Source: Phymatolithon calcareum (taxonomy: Eukaryota; Rhodophyta; Florideophyceae; Hapalidiales). From it: a stretch of 64,000 bases of DNA. Position numbers and translations under genes: made by a program. The notes under the pieces were generated by a model. That model did not search any database. It was not told the DNA's origin and worked only from the letters and a program-made list of their open reading frames with translations. Each line of letters starts with the position of its first letter. Positions within the stretch are counted from its first letter, which is position 1. This document shows, in pieces, positions 19,401 to 27,651 of the stretch. The stretch covers positions 124,001 to 188,000 of the forward strand of contig OZ345372.1 in the NCBI GenBank assembly GCA_977006965.1, in the 5' to 3' direction.

Positions 19401-21290
19401 TGCGTGTTGGGACCAATCCGTGGACTCGAAGCTCGTGTGCGGTGCGTTACAATGAGCGTGGACGGAAGTCAAATTAATTCGGGATCTTTAGACAAGACTA
19501 TTCGTGTATGGGATGGGGAAAGCGGAGAATGCGTGTTGGGACCACTCCGTGGACACGAGGATCGTGTGCGGTGCGTTGCAATGAGCGTGGACGGAAGTCG
19601 GATTATTTCGGGATCTGATGACAAGACGGTTCGTGTATGGGATGGGGAGAGCGGAGAGTGCGTGTTGGGATCACTCCGTGGACACGAGGATCGTGTGTGG
19701 TGCGTTGCAATTAGCGGGGACGGAAGTCGAATTGTTTCGGGATCTTGGGACAAGACTATTCGTGTATGGGATGGGGAGAGTGGAGAATGCGTGCTGGGAC
19801 CACTCCGTGGACACAAATGTTTTGTGCGGTGTGTTGCAATGAGCGTGGACGGAAGTCGAATTGTTTCGGGATCTCATGACAAGACTATTCGTGTATGGGA
19901 TGGGGAGAGCGGAGAATGCGTGTTGGGACCACTCCGTGGACACGAGCATTATGTGGAGTGCGTTGCACTGAGCGTTGACGGAAGTCAAATTGTTTCGGGA
20001 TCTTGGGACAAGCCTATTCATGTATGGGATGGGGAGAGTGGAGAATGCGTGCTGGGACCACTCCGTGGACACAAGTGTTTTGTGCGGTGTGCTGCAATGA
20101 GCGTCGACCGAATTCGAATTGTTTCAGGATCCCATGATAAGACTGTTCGTGTATGGGATGGGGAGAGCGGAGAATGCGTGCTGGGACCACTCCGTGGACA
20201 CGAGCATTATGTGGAGTGCGTTACAATGAGCGTGGACGGAAGTCGTACTATTTCGCGATCTCATGACAAGACTGTTCGTGTATGGGATGGGGAGAGCGGA
20301 GAATGCGTGTTGGGACCACTCCGTGGACACGAGGATGATGTGAAGTGCGTTGCAATGAGCGTGGACGGAAGTCGAATTATTTCGGGATCTTGGGACATGA
20401 CTATTCGTGTATGGGATGGGGAGAGCGGAGAATGCGTGCAGGGACCACCCCATGGACACGAGGGTAGTGTGCAGTGCGTTGTAATTAGCGTGGACGGAAG
20501 TCGAATTGTTTCAGGATCTTTGGACAAGACTGTTCGTGTATGGGATGTGGAGAGTGGAGAATGCGTTCTGGGACCACTCCATGGTCACGAGGATTCTGTG
20601 CAGTGCGTTGCAATTAGCGTGGACGGAAGTCGAATTGTTTCAAGATCTCATGACAAGACTATTCGTGTATGGGATGGGGAGAGCGGAGAATGCGTGTTGG
20701 GACCACTCCGTGGACACAAGCGTGCTGTGGAGTGCGTTGCAATGAGCGTGGACGGAAGTCGAATTATTTCGGGATCTGGTGACAGGACTGTTCGTGTATG
20801 GGATGGGGAGAGCGGAGAATGCGTGTTGGGACCGCTCCGTGGACACAAGGGTCTTGTGCGGTGCGTTGCAATGAGCGGGGACGGAAGTCGAATTGTTTCG
20901 TCATCTATTATCGGGACTGTTCGTGTATGGGATGGGGAGAGCGGAGAATACGTGCAGGATGGAATCACAGTGCAAGACAAATTCGGGGGAGTGCACTTCG
21001 AAGGACGCATCAGAAGCCTTGAACTCGATTCTGGCAGTGCATTGTGTGTTGTACATACGTCAGGTGAGGTTTTTGTTTTGGACACCAGCACTGGAACCAG
21101 GATGCAACGTCCCGGATACATGATACAAGGGGAGAACCGCAGGATATACGCAACAGGGAAGAACGCGAAAACAGGTCAAGTCGCCACCATGCCATTTGAA
21201 TGTACCGAATTTTACTACAGTAAGCTGCATTCAAAAGCTGTAGTTGGTCTCGCATATGGTCAAGTCATCATAGGAGAGCTCTTTCTGTAG
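16416..21290 (+). CDS. NB-ARC/WD40 receptor (NLR-like, NWD architecture)
   Basis: 1,624 residues, one open frame, ATG preceded by GGCGGA. Residues 1-200 are an unrecognised helical N-terminal domain. The NB-ARC domain runs from about 200 to 480: P-loop GMGGVGKTV (236-244), Walker B LFVCDDIW (about 320-327), GLPVAL (413). A winged-helix region follows with LHDLVLEQAKAL. A helical linker leads to the WD40 array (about 760-1515), then a C-terminal tail of about 110 residues. Such STAND ATPases act as ligand-gated switches in immunity or allorecognition. No LRR, TIR, CARD or HET domain was recognised. The WD40 part is built of near-identical 129-bp units, a sign of recent repeat turnover. The coding frame is intact. 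Confidence 0.92.
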   Translation: MAAPGLVFGVVGMINQLAQRLSNFKKRCEDFGSLPDNWDSSIKSFEDCKTRVECIEATLVHDKESISVRAISTFRSILKNVEGYLTRAEDILKSLDDEFTRESSPAIASGSSHVVGNCSEQGRRSLRSRSRNVDGRSVKEGKLFSRVNKVKTELEKLNTIWKEAQPAIERVAIALATRVPCDEYRAHFDEPPLSHKVVLNFSGDTMEAFLKREVLSNCAGERVTAAVSPGVLGAVGMGGVGKTVALQALCRESEVKNKYVDGVFFITVGQDAAEEDVIEGVAHFVESSGGESRAKDITNKRSAESAAKQASLWFRGRCVLFVCDDIWSFEGHPIGYLSSLKLLLCNSPSSAMVISTREKSISQQFVEVKFSPREVRGDRSSRILVKHAGIEIESVEESSDTWRAFGDILDVCGGLPVALGAAGTSLRNLIEENSGIIGQSVVTYARELKENIESVGDGCVDEYLGLRVVVKTSLKHCENWAGGDEGRRKLGCEVSVREKFEALSVLRKQAWIPRTCLQRLWETNERATKQLMSKLSDMHLIMRRWQATPAGKVDGLALHDLVLEQAKALSIENNRASLWHVRLLEGYIRKEAGNVVQSNTYDCREWWDCEKVPEDGYIEKNLARHLAMSEGCELESLLCDVRWSRRRMKVGGIVALRDDFQELSHSGGRAIGANAVRRALEESWVNMNNSIHSIPFEMYGRLQSQCASSEFVERFLSSVSMHVPKPHYVPKHELRWRADGRQLFRIDFEKDVRVVCLSDEQNVIAIGQGHKIHIFDLQAMCTVRTLKGHYDEITSVVMSADGSRIVSVSHDRTVRVWDGESGECVLGPFRGHEDDVLCVAISGDGSRIVSGSHDKTVRVWDGESGECVLGPLRGHKCFVRCVAMGVDGSRVVSGSLDKTVRVWDVESGECLLGPLRGHEDDVLCLAMSVDGSRIVSGSLDKTVRVWDGESGECVLGPLRGHEHYVKCIAISGDGSRITSGSCDETVRVWDGESGECVLGPIRGLEARVRCVTMSVDGSQINSGSLDKTIRVWDGESGECVLGPLRGHEDRVRCVAMSVDGSRIISGSDDKTVRVWDGESGECVLGSLRGHEDRVWCVAISGDGSRIVSGSWDKTIRVWDGESGECVLGPLRGHKCFVRCVAMSVDGSRIVSGSHDKTIRVWDGESGECVLGPLRGHEHYVECVALSVDGSQIVSGSWDKPIHVWDGESGECVLGPLRGHKCFVRCAAMSVDRIRIVSGSHDKTVRVWDGESGECVLGPLRGHEHYVECVTMSVDGSRTISRSHDKTVRVWDGESGECVLGPLRGHEDDVKCVAMSVDGSRIISGSWDMTIRVWDGESGECVQGPPHGHEGSVQCVVISVDGSRIVSGSLDKTVRVWDVESGECVLGPLHGHEDSVQCVAISVDGSRIVSRSHDKTIRVWDGESGECVLGPLRGHKRAVECVAMSVDGSRIISGSGDRTVRVWDGESGECVLGPLRGHKGLVRCVAMSGDGSRIVSSSIIGTVRVWDGESGEYVQDGITVQDKFGGVHFEGRIRSLELDSGSALCVVHTSGEVFVLDTSTGTRMQRPGYMIQGENRRIYATGKNAKTGQVATMPFECTEFYYSKLHSKAVVGLAYGQVIIGELFL
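18790..20985 (+). repeat. 17 tandem 129-bp units encoding 43-residue WD40 blades
   Basis: Each unit reads about CVAMSVDGSRIVSGSHDKT, VRVWDGESGECVLGPLRG, H, then a variable tripeptide and V. Spacing is exactly 129 bp (GGGACCA at 18893 and 19022). Most of each unit is invariant. Variation clusters at the residues after the H of GH (ED/KC/EH/KR/KG/EG plus D, F, Y, R, A, L, S), at the residue after the following V (L, R, K, E, W, Q) and at SGSxD (H, L, W, C, D, G). Weaker blades flank the array. Confidence 0.9.
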
Positions 21291-21499
21291 CTCAGGAGTC
21301 AATTTTCTATGCACTTAGTGGGTTCTCAGAATTGATGTCGTATTTTGTCACCATAAAGCTACCGTCTGCCAGCGTGAAGTACTAAGATTTGATGATAATT
21401 AGCTGAGAATTGAGTTTTCTCGGCCGATACAGTACAGGGCAAAACATCGCGAGCCTCTAAGGTCAAAATCGAAGCATGGCTACCCGCCAACGGTGGCAT

Positions 21500-22620
21500 G
21501 CACTGCGCACCGTCTGTTTTTGTGCATCTCTTTTGTGGGGGAATAGCTTGCCCATGCCTTTCTTCCAGCTTCTGCCAATGATCACGACACACCAGAACAG
21601 TGCTTCACAGGTTGTACTGAACTACCGCGTGGTGCACTTCGCGCAACCTCGTACCATCATGAACGCTTCCAGTCGCACCGTCCGTGCGCTAATGAAGTAC
21701 TGTACTCTAACATCCCGCGCTCTCCGTTACTTGCTTGTATCCGACGACAGGGCGCTCCAGCGAGGATGTTTGCAACTGCGTACAGTCACTGCGGGCAGGC
21801 CGTAGCATGTCCCCATCACAAGTCGTCAAGCACCGTTTTGTCCAGCGCCGATTCGCTCGCCGTCATGTCCAGAACACCGTCGACCATATGAAATGCAATG
21901 CCTATGTGCTCTCCTTGTGTCTACCCCGCATCTGCGAGCTCCTTTCCGTCACCGCCACGCGTGACGACTGCACTAATGTAATTGGCGACTAGTGGCGCGG
22001 TTTTGAAAAACGTTTTCGCCAAATACGTCTCAAAAGACTCTCCAGTCGGTGATATCGTATCTGCTCCATCACCTCCTCCGTCGCGTTGCCAATCCCACCA
22101 ACGGGAGCGTCGGGTCCACCACCCCGCATTTGCAATACCAAGCCACGCACCAAGTTCTCTATCACAGAGGAAAGCCTTTCCACAACATCACAGTTTCGCA
22201 GTCCTGCAAGTGCGACAGACGTTCATGCGACCTTGAAAGTCTCCCGCCAAGAATTATGCAGCAGCGAAGCTGCATGAAGCAGTTCGGTTATCTCATCGAT
22301 TGGACGTTGAGTTGACGAAATTGGCACCGCCGCACCTCACTGCGCCACGGCGGCCTGTGCCATCAAGATTACAAGCACCAAGCGTTCGCGCTTCCCGTGC
22401 AGTGAGAGCAGATGGGCAGCCGCCGTGCCCAATGAGGGGTATTGCAATGCGCGTACGGTCGCAAAATAGTGAACCGGTCAGATGGTCGAGCTCGCCGATC
22501 GCGAGCGAGAATTGGTCGGTACCTCGCAAATGCCCAGCGACTGAATGATCCAGGGAATCGATCCATCCTGCATCGTCACGCTTGGTGGGCACGTCTTTTT
22601 CTGATGCCGGTGCAAACACT
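21500..22620 (-). pseudogene. polyprenyl diphosphate synthase pseudogene
   Basis: Reading the - strand across frames gives the family motifs in order. These are ELDHLTGSL (near 22490-22460), HGKRERLVLVILMAQA (about 22413-22350), IDEITELLHAASLLHNS (22305-22250), SVALAGLRNCDVVERLSSVI (22215-22150), ETYLAKTFFKTAPLVANYIS (about 22045-21985) and HIGIAFHMVDGVLD then TASESALDKTVLDDL (21910-21825). Trans-prenyl synthases need two DDxxD motifs. The first (LLHDDxxD) is HNSWRE here and about 25 following residues are deleted; the second (VDDVLD) reads VDGVLD. There are also several frameshifts and stops. It is therefore a dead copy of a polyprenyl (solanesyl-type) synthase gene of the quinone side-chain pathway. 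I see no introns or poly-A tail that would prove a processed copy. Confidence 0.75.
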
Positions 22621-23076
22621 GCGCGCAGCGACGAGACTGCAGCCCGACTAGCGATGTTAGTGTCACGTGCTAAGATCGACGACGCGTCTCAAATTCATAT
22701 CACAACATTTGAGACGCCGTTTCTCGTTCCTTTGTCCCGCCCAGATCAAGTCAGCCTCGCTCGATCACGCACTCCCCAATCTGCACCGCCATTCCACACT
22801 GCAGTAGCACAACCGCGGGAGTCTCGCTTATGCCCGTCGCTCGTCGGGAAAATCTGACCATGTCACCCAAACACTGAACTTGTTGGACACCAATCGTCTC
22901 CACAGTCCTGTACAAAAGTTCCGCATAACCCGACGGCGCAACCGCGAGCACCACGACGTGCGTGCGACACCTTCCACCTTCAGGTGTTCTCAACGCAACT
23001 CTTTAAAGTTTCGGGGGACATTTCTCATGCCAATTCCATCCCCATCTCACCAGGTATTCAAAAGACATCACCGTAA
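22621..23076. other. spacer upstream of the prenyl synthase pseudogene
   Basis: A 79-codon - strand frame (22993-22751) could be a remnant of the same gene's N-terminal or transit region, but it shows no family motif. Nothing else seen. Confidence 0.3.
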
Positions 23077-24081
23077 TCACGAATCCATTTCACTGACCGC
23101 CACTTTCCCGCGAGCCCACCCCACAGCCACTGTCGCCCACTCCGCATCGCCGAGCACAATGCTTGCATCCCTTACGCCGCTCCTCGGGTGCCAAAGCGTG
23201 ACACGCGCCGCATATCTCGGAGCGTGACCCGCCAACTTTCCTGAAAACGAGCTCTCGGTCGATATTGAAGAGCCGTCGACGGCGCACACAACGTCACCGT
23301 CCCGCAATCCATAGTGATGTCCACCGCCCACGACGTGTACACCGTCCGCATCATCCGGCACACCAGACGCAACGCGCACAAACGGGAGAGACAGTACATG
23401 CACATGGAGTTCCGGTAGAGCGCCCAACCGGACAACGCGGGCTGAATCCGTAACCACACGTCGCAACAGCGCAACAGGCGCAACATAAGCGTAGTCAGAA
23501 TCGCCGGCACGCGTGGCAGTGGCCGCAAATATGCCGACGACATTGCCTCCGCCGGCGCCGTAGAGCGGGGACCTAGAATCGGCCGGTCGGAGCGCGCGGC
23601 GACGGCTGGAGACCACGAGCGCGGGAAGCATAGCGCCTGTCGGGCACAGTCTGTCGTGTACGCCCATCACTCGCATTGCATTGTACAGCTTCCACGAGCG
23701 CTGCGAGCGTCGCGAGGGAAATGGAAACACATCGCGAGCGGTATCGACGCGGCTCAGCGACTGCGACGCGACGGTGGCGGCCAGCGAAAAGCAACGGAGC
23801 ACGGCGATATCGGCCGCGCGGCAGACACGGAGGAGATGGGCGCGATGGCCGGCGATGGCGATTTTCGATGCGTGCGCCACGAGGTGGAAGCAGGTCAGGA
23901 GGTTACCAGGTGTTACACAGAAGGCTGCGCCGTGGAATTTTATCCCGTCCCAAAGAGATACCTCGACTTGATATACATGTTTTGCGTACGCGCGCGCTTG
24001 CCGCGTTGCGAGGGTGGATCCAGGGGATAGTAATATATAAGAGGGGGACGTCAACTCCCGGTTTTTCAGGAACGCCCTCAA
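23077..24081 (-). CDS. HtrA/DegP-like trypsin-fold serine protease with PDZ domain
   Basis: A 334-codon frame. The trypsin-like core shows HGAAFCVTPGNLLTCFHLV (catalytic His at about residue 66), AADIAVL (Asp 91) and ADSRSPLYGAGGGNVVGI, where Ser 169 sits at the GNSGGP position. The H-D-S spacing (25 and 78 residues) suits HtrA. The oxyanion-hole Gly-Gly is replaced by Arg-Ser. A PDZ-like domain follows (about 240-310), including HHYGLRDGDVVCAVDG. HtrA proteins degrade misfolded proteins in organelles or the cell envelope; location here is unknown. The start is uncertain: a TATA-like TTATATATTA lies at 24040-24031, downstream of the ATG at 24081, so the true start or a first exon needs transcript data. 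Confidence 0.7.
   Translation of the reverse strand: MRAFLKNRELTSPSYILLSPGSTLATRQARAYAKHVYQVEVSLWDGIKFHGAAFCVTPGNLLTCFHLVAHASKIAIAGHRAHLLRVCRAADIAVLRCFSLAATVASQSLSRVDTARDVFPFPSRRSQRSWKLYNAMRVMGVHDRLCPTGAMLPALVVSSRRRALRPADSRSPLYGAGGGNVVGIFAATATRAGDSDYAYVAPVALLRRVVTDSARVVRLGALPELHVHVLSLPFVRVASGVPDDADGVHVVGGGHHYGLRDGDVVCAVDGSSISTESSFSGKLAGHAPRYAARVTLWHPRSGVRDASIVLGDAEWATVAVGWARGKVAVSEMDS
24013..24049 (-). promoter_or_regulatory. inverted copy 1 of a promoter-like segment at the HtrA 5' end
   Basis: Inverted copy of 24971-25010, identical except for a 3-bp indel. On the - strand it carries a TATA-like TTATATATTA followed by ACTATCCCCTGGATCCACC, pointing into the protease gene. Confidence 0.5.
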
Positions 24082-24668
24082 ATCGCATATGCCAAATGGA
24101 GCGAAACGGTTGGTCCATTTTTGGTGATCATACCACTAAATTGCCTCTGGTCAAGAGCACATCCATATTCCAACGTTTAAAGGACGATTTTAAGCTGAGC
24201 GCGCGAGTGTCCTGTGGCTGGAGCACATGTTTATATTAAGCTGTCTCTGAGAGAAGATATCTTCAAGATGCGGTGATTCTTCTGATGTAATTTATTTTTA
24301 AAATTAAAGACTGACAAAGTTACCGCATCGCTGGGATGCCATGTTCTTTTTTGGGCTAATTTGAGGGGTCAGATTGCTTGAAAAACGTAAAAAAGAGCTC
24401 GAAAAACTGGTTTGTTCCACTCCGATTTCCTTATCGTAAGCATAGAAGATTTGCAATGAGGAGGGGAAGCATGGTAGATGTTTTTTGGATTAAATAAGCT
24501 TACCAGTTCTTGACCGCAAAGATTTTTCTGTGAGAGCTTCAGTCGGGGGTGAAAAGTGTTTGCGAGATGTTGCTCTTCAACGAGAAGCATTACAGTGCGA
24601 TATTTGGTCGACATGGGCACTCAGGACAGTGCAAAATTATACCTCTGCACTGAACAACACACGACGGA

Positions 24669-24950
24669 ATGAATTTCAAACCTGTCCGTCCGCGTCCGCG
24701 ACCGCATATTTCCATCTCCACCCCGCTCTTTCGTACGTACTTACGCACCAAGGATGTTCACGATATAGTGCGTTTGTTCATTTTATCTTCCTGCAGTGCT
24801 CTTTTGGGTGCTGCAATATTGGCATTTGAACAGCGATTACAGCAAGTGTCAGCCGACAGCTCGCAGCTTACTGTACGTGGAGCACAATTCCAAAGATTAT
24901 GTGCGATTGAGGGTTTGAGTTTAATTTCCTGCTTTCCAACATCCATATGA
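24669..24950 (+). CDS. small hypothetical protein with one possible membrane helix
   Basis: 93 codons between the two inverted promoter-like segments. It contains a hydrophobic stretch (VRLFILSSCSALLGAAILAF) and a helical tail. No family recognised. It may be spurious; it is listed because it is the only protein-like frame in 24.1-25.0 kb. Confidence 0.2.
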   Translation: MNFKPVRPRPRPHISISTPLFRTYLRTKDVHDIVRLFILSSCSALLGAAILAFEQRLQQVSADSSQLTVRGAQFQRLCAIEGLSLISCFPTSI

Positions 24951-24970
24951 GCCCTCAGAAAAAAGGTGTT

Positions 24971-25010
24971 GTCCCCCTCTTATATATTACTATCCCCTGG
25001 TGGATCCACC
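24971..25010 (+). promoter_or_regulatory. inverted copy 2 of the promoter-like segment
   Basis: Reads GTCCCCCTCTTATATATTAC and then TATCCCCTGGTGGATCCACC. It is the mirror of 24013-24049 and points rightward, where no gene is evident. Confidence 0.45.
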
Positions 25011-26146
25011 TCTGCACCCTCGAGTATCGTGCAAAGCGTGAGTTGTTGACAGAGGAACAAGCAACTGCAGCACTGTAGCTGTAGTTGCGTATTGTTCCTT
25101 CTTTATGTCTGCCTGTCAGCTCCTAGATGGAGCTGACGGGATTACTTATTGAGTGCTAGCGGTTCCTACTGTACAGCACGACGTACAGTAATATTGCCGT
25201 CCCGGTGTACAGTACTGTAATGCACTGGGCAATTCCAATGATGATAGAAGGCTCCGTGAGGAATTTTACAGTTAACCCACGTGCAGGGGCTATCTGCGAT
25301 TTCTCGCATACCAATGAAAAAGTTTCATTTGCAATTCGCAATTGACAAATTGGCTCTTTTCAAATTGAAACTAGATATGTGCATTTCTATTGTCTGGAGG
25401 ATGCGGGAAATCGCAATTTTTGCCATTTTGGCAAAACATTTGCGAATTCTTGTAAAGCAATTGTCAAATTTCTTCTACAGTCCCGTCCTCGTTGGGCCAA
25501 GTTGCCCATTTTAATTATTCTTATTGGCCTCTTAATCAATCCCACAAATTTTCATTGGGCACCAACGGTCGTCAGAGGAAATAAATGGACATGAAGGGTT
25601 GAGAAAGACTGGTAATGAAACCTTACTGTATCATACGCAAGTGTAACGTACCTTATTGCTATCAAAAAATTTGCTATCATAAGATGCCCCGATTTGAAAT
25701 GTCCACAACCTATTCTTGCGGAGCTTCACTCATACAACAGAGAACGTATTGCCATAACAGCGCTTTCCAAATGGTAAGGCACGTAATGACGGGCATTTGA
25801 TGGATGGTTGACGGACATTGGCCGTCATGACAATCAAAAATGACTACTGTAGTATATTCGAGCTCGTAATGAGATCGGCACAATTCTTCGTGCTAAAATT
25901 TTGATATAGCCTTAAAGTACTCATTGTTGTGATTCTAATGATACCTTTTTTGTGCGTACAGCATACACAGATCTCTTACAAAATCCCTCGGAAAAGGTGA
26001 CTGTTTTCCGAAATTTGCATTTTTTCTTATATTCTGGCGTGCTGTTTCCCCCCTTACACTAGTCAACAGCATACGTTTTTTATATCATTCGTCATCCCAT
26101 GAGCTAGTTTTTCTTCCGGCATGGAAGAGCTTTACTTCCGGATCAA
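25011..26146. other. AT-rich intergenic region with dispersed repeats
   Basis: No credible gene. It contains a perfect 12-bp palindrome TACAGTACTGTA near 25208. It also has a degenerate repeat around 25265-25520 (TTAACCCACGTGCA, then CTGCGATTTCTCGCAT) that recurs in part at 30530-30570 and 35090-35180 in inverted orientation. Confidence 0.4.
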
Positions 26147-27651
26147 GCAGTGGAATCCGAGTGGTGCAAACCCTAAGTGTAGATGGACAAAAAAAACGCT
26201 CGGCTTATGATAAACGGCTTAGCGCGAAAACATGAATGCCGTAATCAAATACGGGTGCAATACTGGAGGTCGAATGGCGAAAAATGCCTAGGAAGTCCAC
26301 ATTTCTGTCGCGGGGAAAACAATTGGACCGGTACTTGCCGGCCTCGACTGTCGCCGCAAAGAAGCTCATCGTGACCGCTTAAGAGTTGTGCATAGTCGTG
26401 CGGCGAGACTTTGTTAATTCTAGTTTTACTTTTCGAGTTATGGCCTGTTTTGTAGACGTCTATCGGAGCCTGTGCAACCCAACCGAAGGGACCTGGGAGT
26501 AGTTCATGGTTGAGCTTACAGTGTACTACAAGGTGCACTACGATTCGAAACGATGTGATTTGCACATCAATTCATGGCCGGTCGACCGCCGCCGCCGCCG
26601 ACCAAATCGCACACCCACCTCTCGAATCCACATTTGCCCGCGCCACACCCACCTGATCTATCCACGCCATTGCGATCCTCCTCGCCCTCAGTTGTCCGCG
26701 CCCCGAGCATGCTGTTCATTCGTTCGCATCAATCGGCATATCCCGCATTCAAAAGGGCTCTCGTCAACCGTTTCAAAATCGCTGGTATGTACTGCACCGT
26801 CCTTTTTCTGTCGTTTGGGGCAATTTTGATGACATCCAAGAATTCTGAATATTTTTTTGGACGTCTGTATCCCGCCGCCGCGAAGTTTCGATTACTCCAG
26901 GTTTCATTCCAATGTAGAGCACGCCTGCGCCTAGCCCGAGCTCATTCCCAGATGTCGGTGACGTCTTTTGACCTGAGTCGAGCCCTGCGCCAGTTGTATC
27001 TTCAAGCGGTCGCGTCTGCTTCCTGGCGTCCGCCATTGCGGAGCTGGAAGATGGTTGCATCAAGGAGATGAGCGAAGTGGAGATTGGAGATCAAGTGAAG
27101 GTTTCGGAAGGCGTCTTCGCAAAAGTGTTCATGTTCACCCACATGCTGAATTACGACTTTGTGACATTCAAGACAAGCTGTGGTGCTACTCTTGTTCTTA
27201 CACATGCGCAATATCTGTACGTAAACGGTGCTCTGGCCCTTGCAAGTTCCGTTCGCATCGGGTATTTCGTGCAGTCCGCGGCCGGCAAGAGCCTTTTAGT
27301 TTCATCTGTCGGCATTTCTTCCATTCCAAGTTTGTACAACTCTCAGACTGTTCATGGCGACATCGTGGTAAATGGCATCCGATCATCAACGTACACCACA
27401 GCTGTGCATCCGGGCGCTACCCATTCAATGCTCTGCTCTGCGTGGCAGATAAACTATGGCGTTGGATTAAGATCATCGTTCGGATACATGTCGGCTGATG
27501 GCGGTGTAGCCTACTCGTGGGTGAAGCAATGAATATCTGAAATGGAATATCGGCGAGGAAAAAAGGGAAAATGTCCCTGGCGAGAGCCGTTGCGCACGCT
27601 TCATGAAGCTACTGCAAATGATGCGTTTTACATGCATGCGATCGAAGATTC
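26147..27651 (+). repeat. left arm of a 1,505-bp inverted repeat
   Basis: Its reverse complement is 28579-30083, exactly the same length. I found only about five differences, all transitions. The outer ends begin GCAGTGGAATCCGAGTGG. Each arm encodes a Hint domain. The arms are 927 bp apart, so the DNA or a read-through transcript could fold into a 1.5-kb hairpin. Confidence 0.92.
27017..27532 (+). CDS. Hint (Hedgehog/intein, Hog-type) domain, left copy
   Basis: The frame is open from 26972 (after TGA at 26969). The domain starts at Cys 27017-27019 in VCFLASAIAELEDG, the nucleophile context of Hint autoprocessing domains. It continues EIGDQVKV, FAKVFMFTHMLNYDFV, LVLTHAQYLYVNGALA and the C-terminal block HGDIVVNGIRSSTYTTAV, typical of Hog domains. 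Family members cleave themselves via a thioester. The usual TxxH (TPAH) is THAQ here, so the supporting His is missing or shifted. The ATG at 27068 is not the start, because the other arm has GTG there and the domain begins 17 codons earlier. The upstream exon or secreted N-terminal domain is not identified. Confidence 0.75.
   Translation, partial: CFLASAIAELEDGCIKEMSEVEIGDQVKVSEGVFAKVFMFTHMLNYDFVTFKTSCGATLVLTHAQYLYVNGALALASSVRIGYFVQSAAGKSLLVSSVGISSIPSLYNSQTVHGDIVVNGIRSSTYTTAVHPGATHSMLCSAWQINYGVGLRSSFGYMSADGGVAYSWVKQ

Noticed and set aside
18829-20846. Many long open frames on the other five frames across the WD40 array
   Set aside because: They repeat with the same 129-bp period and are shadows of the strongly constrained WD40 coding frame.
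18790-20985. CRISPR-like or satellite array
   Set aside because: Units are 129 bp, in frame, and encode WD40 blades with no unique spacers.
23265-24239. Long + strand frames opposite the HtrA gene
   Set aside because: GC-rich shadows with Arg-rich composition. The - strand shows protease and PDZ motifs.
25200-25225. Operator at the TACAGTACTGTA palindrome
   Set aside because: A 12-bp palindrome in AT-rich DNA without an adjacent gene is weak evidence. Noted only in the intergenic entry.
26245-27071. Other open frames shared by both arms of the inverted repeat (for example the Pro-rich 165-codon frame)
   Set aside because: They duplicate simply because the arms are identical; no motif supports them. 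Only the Hint frame has family signatures.
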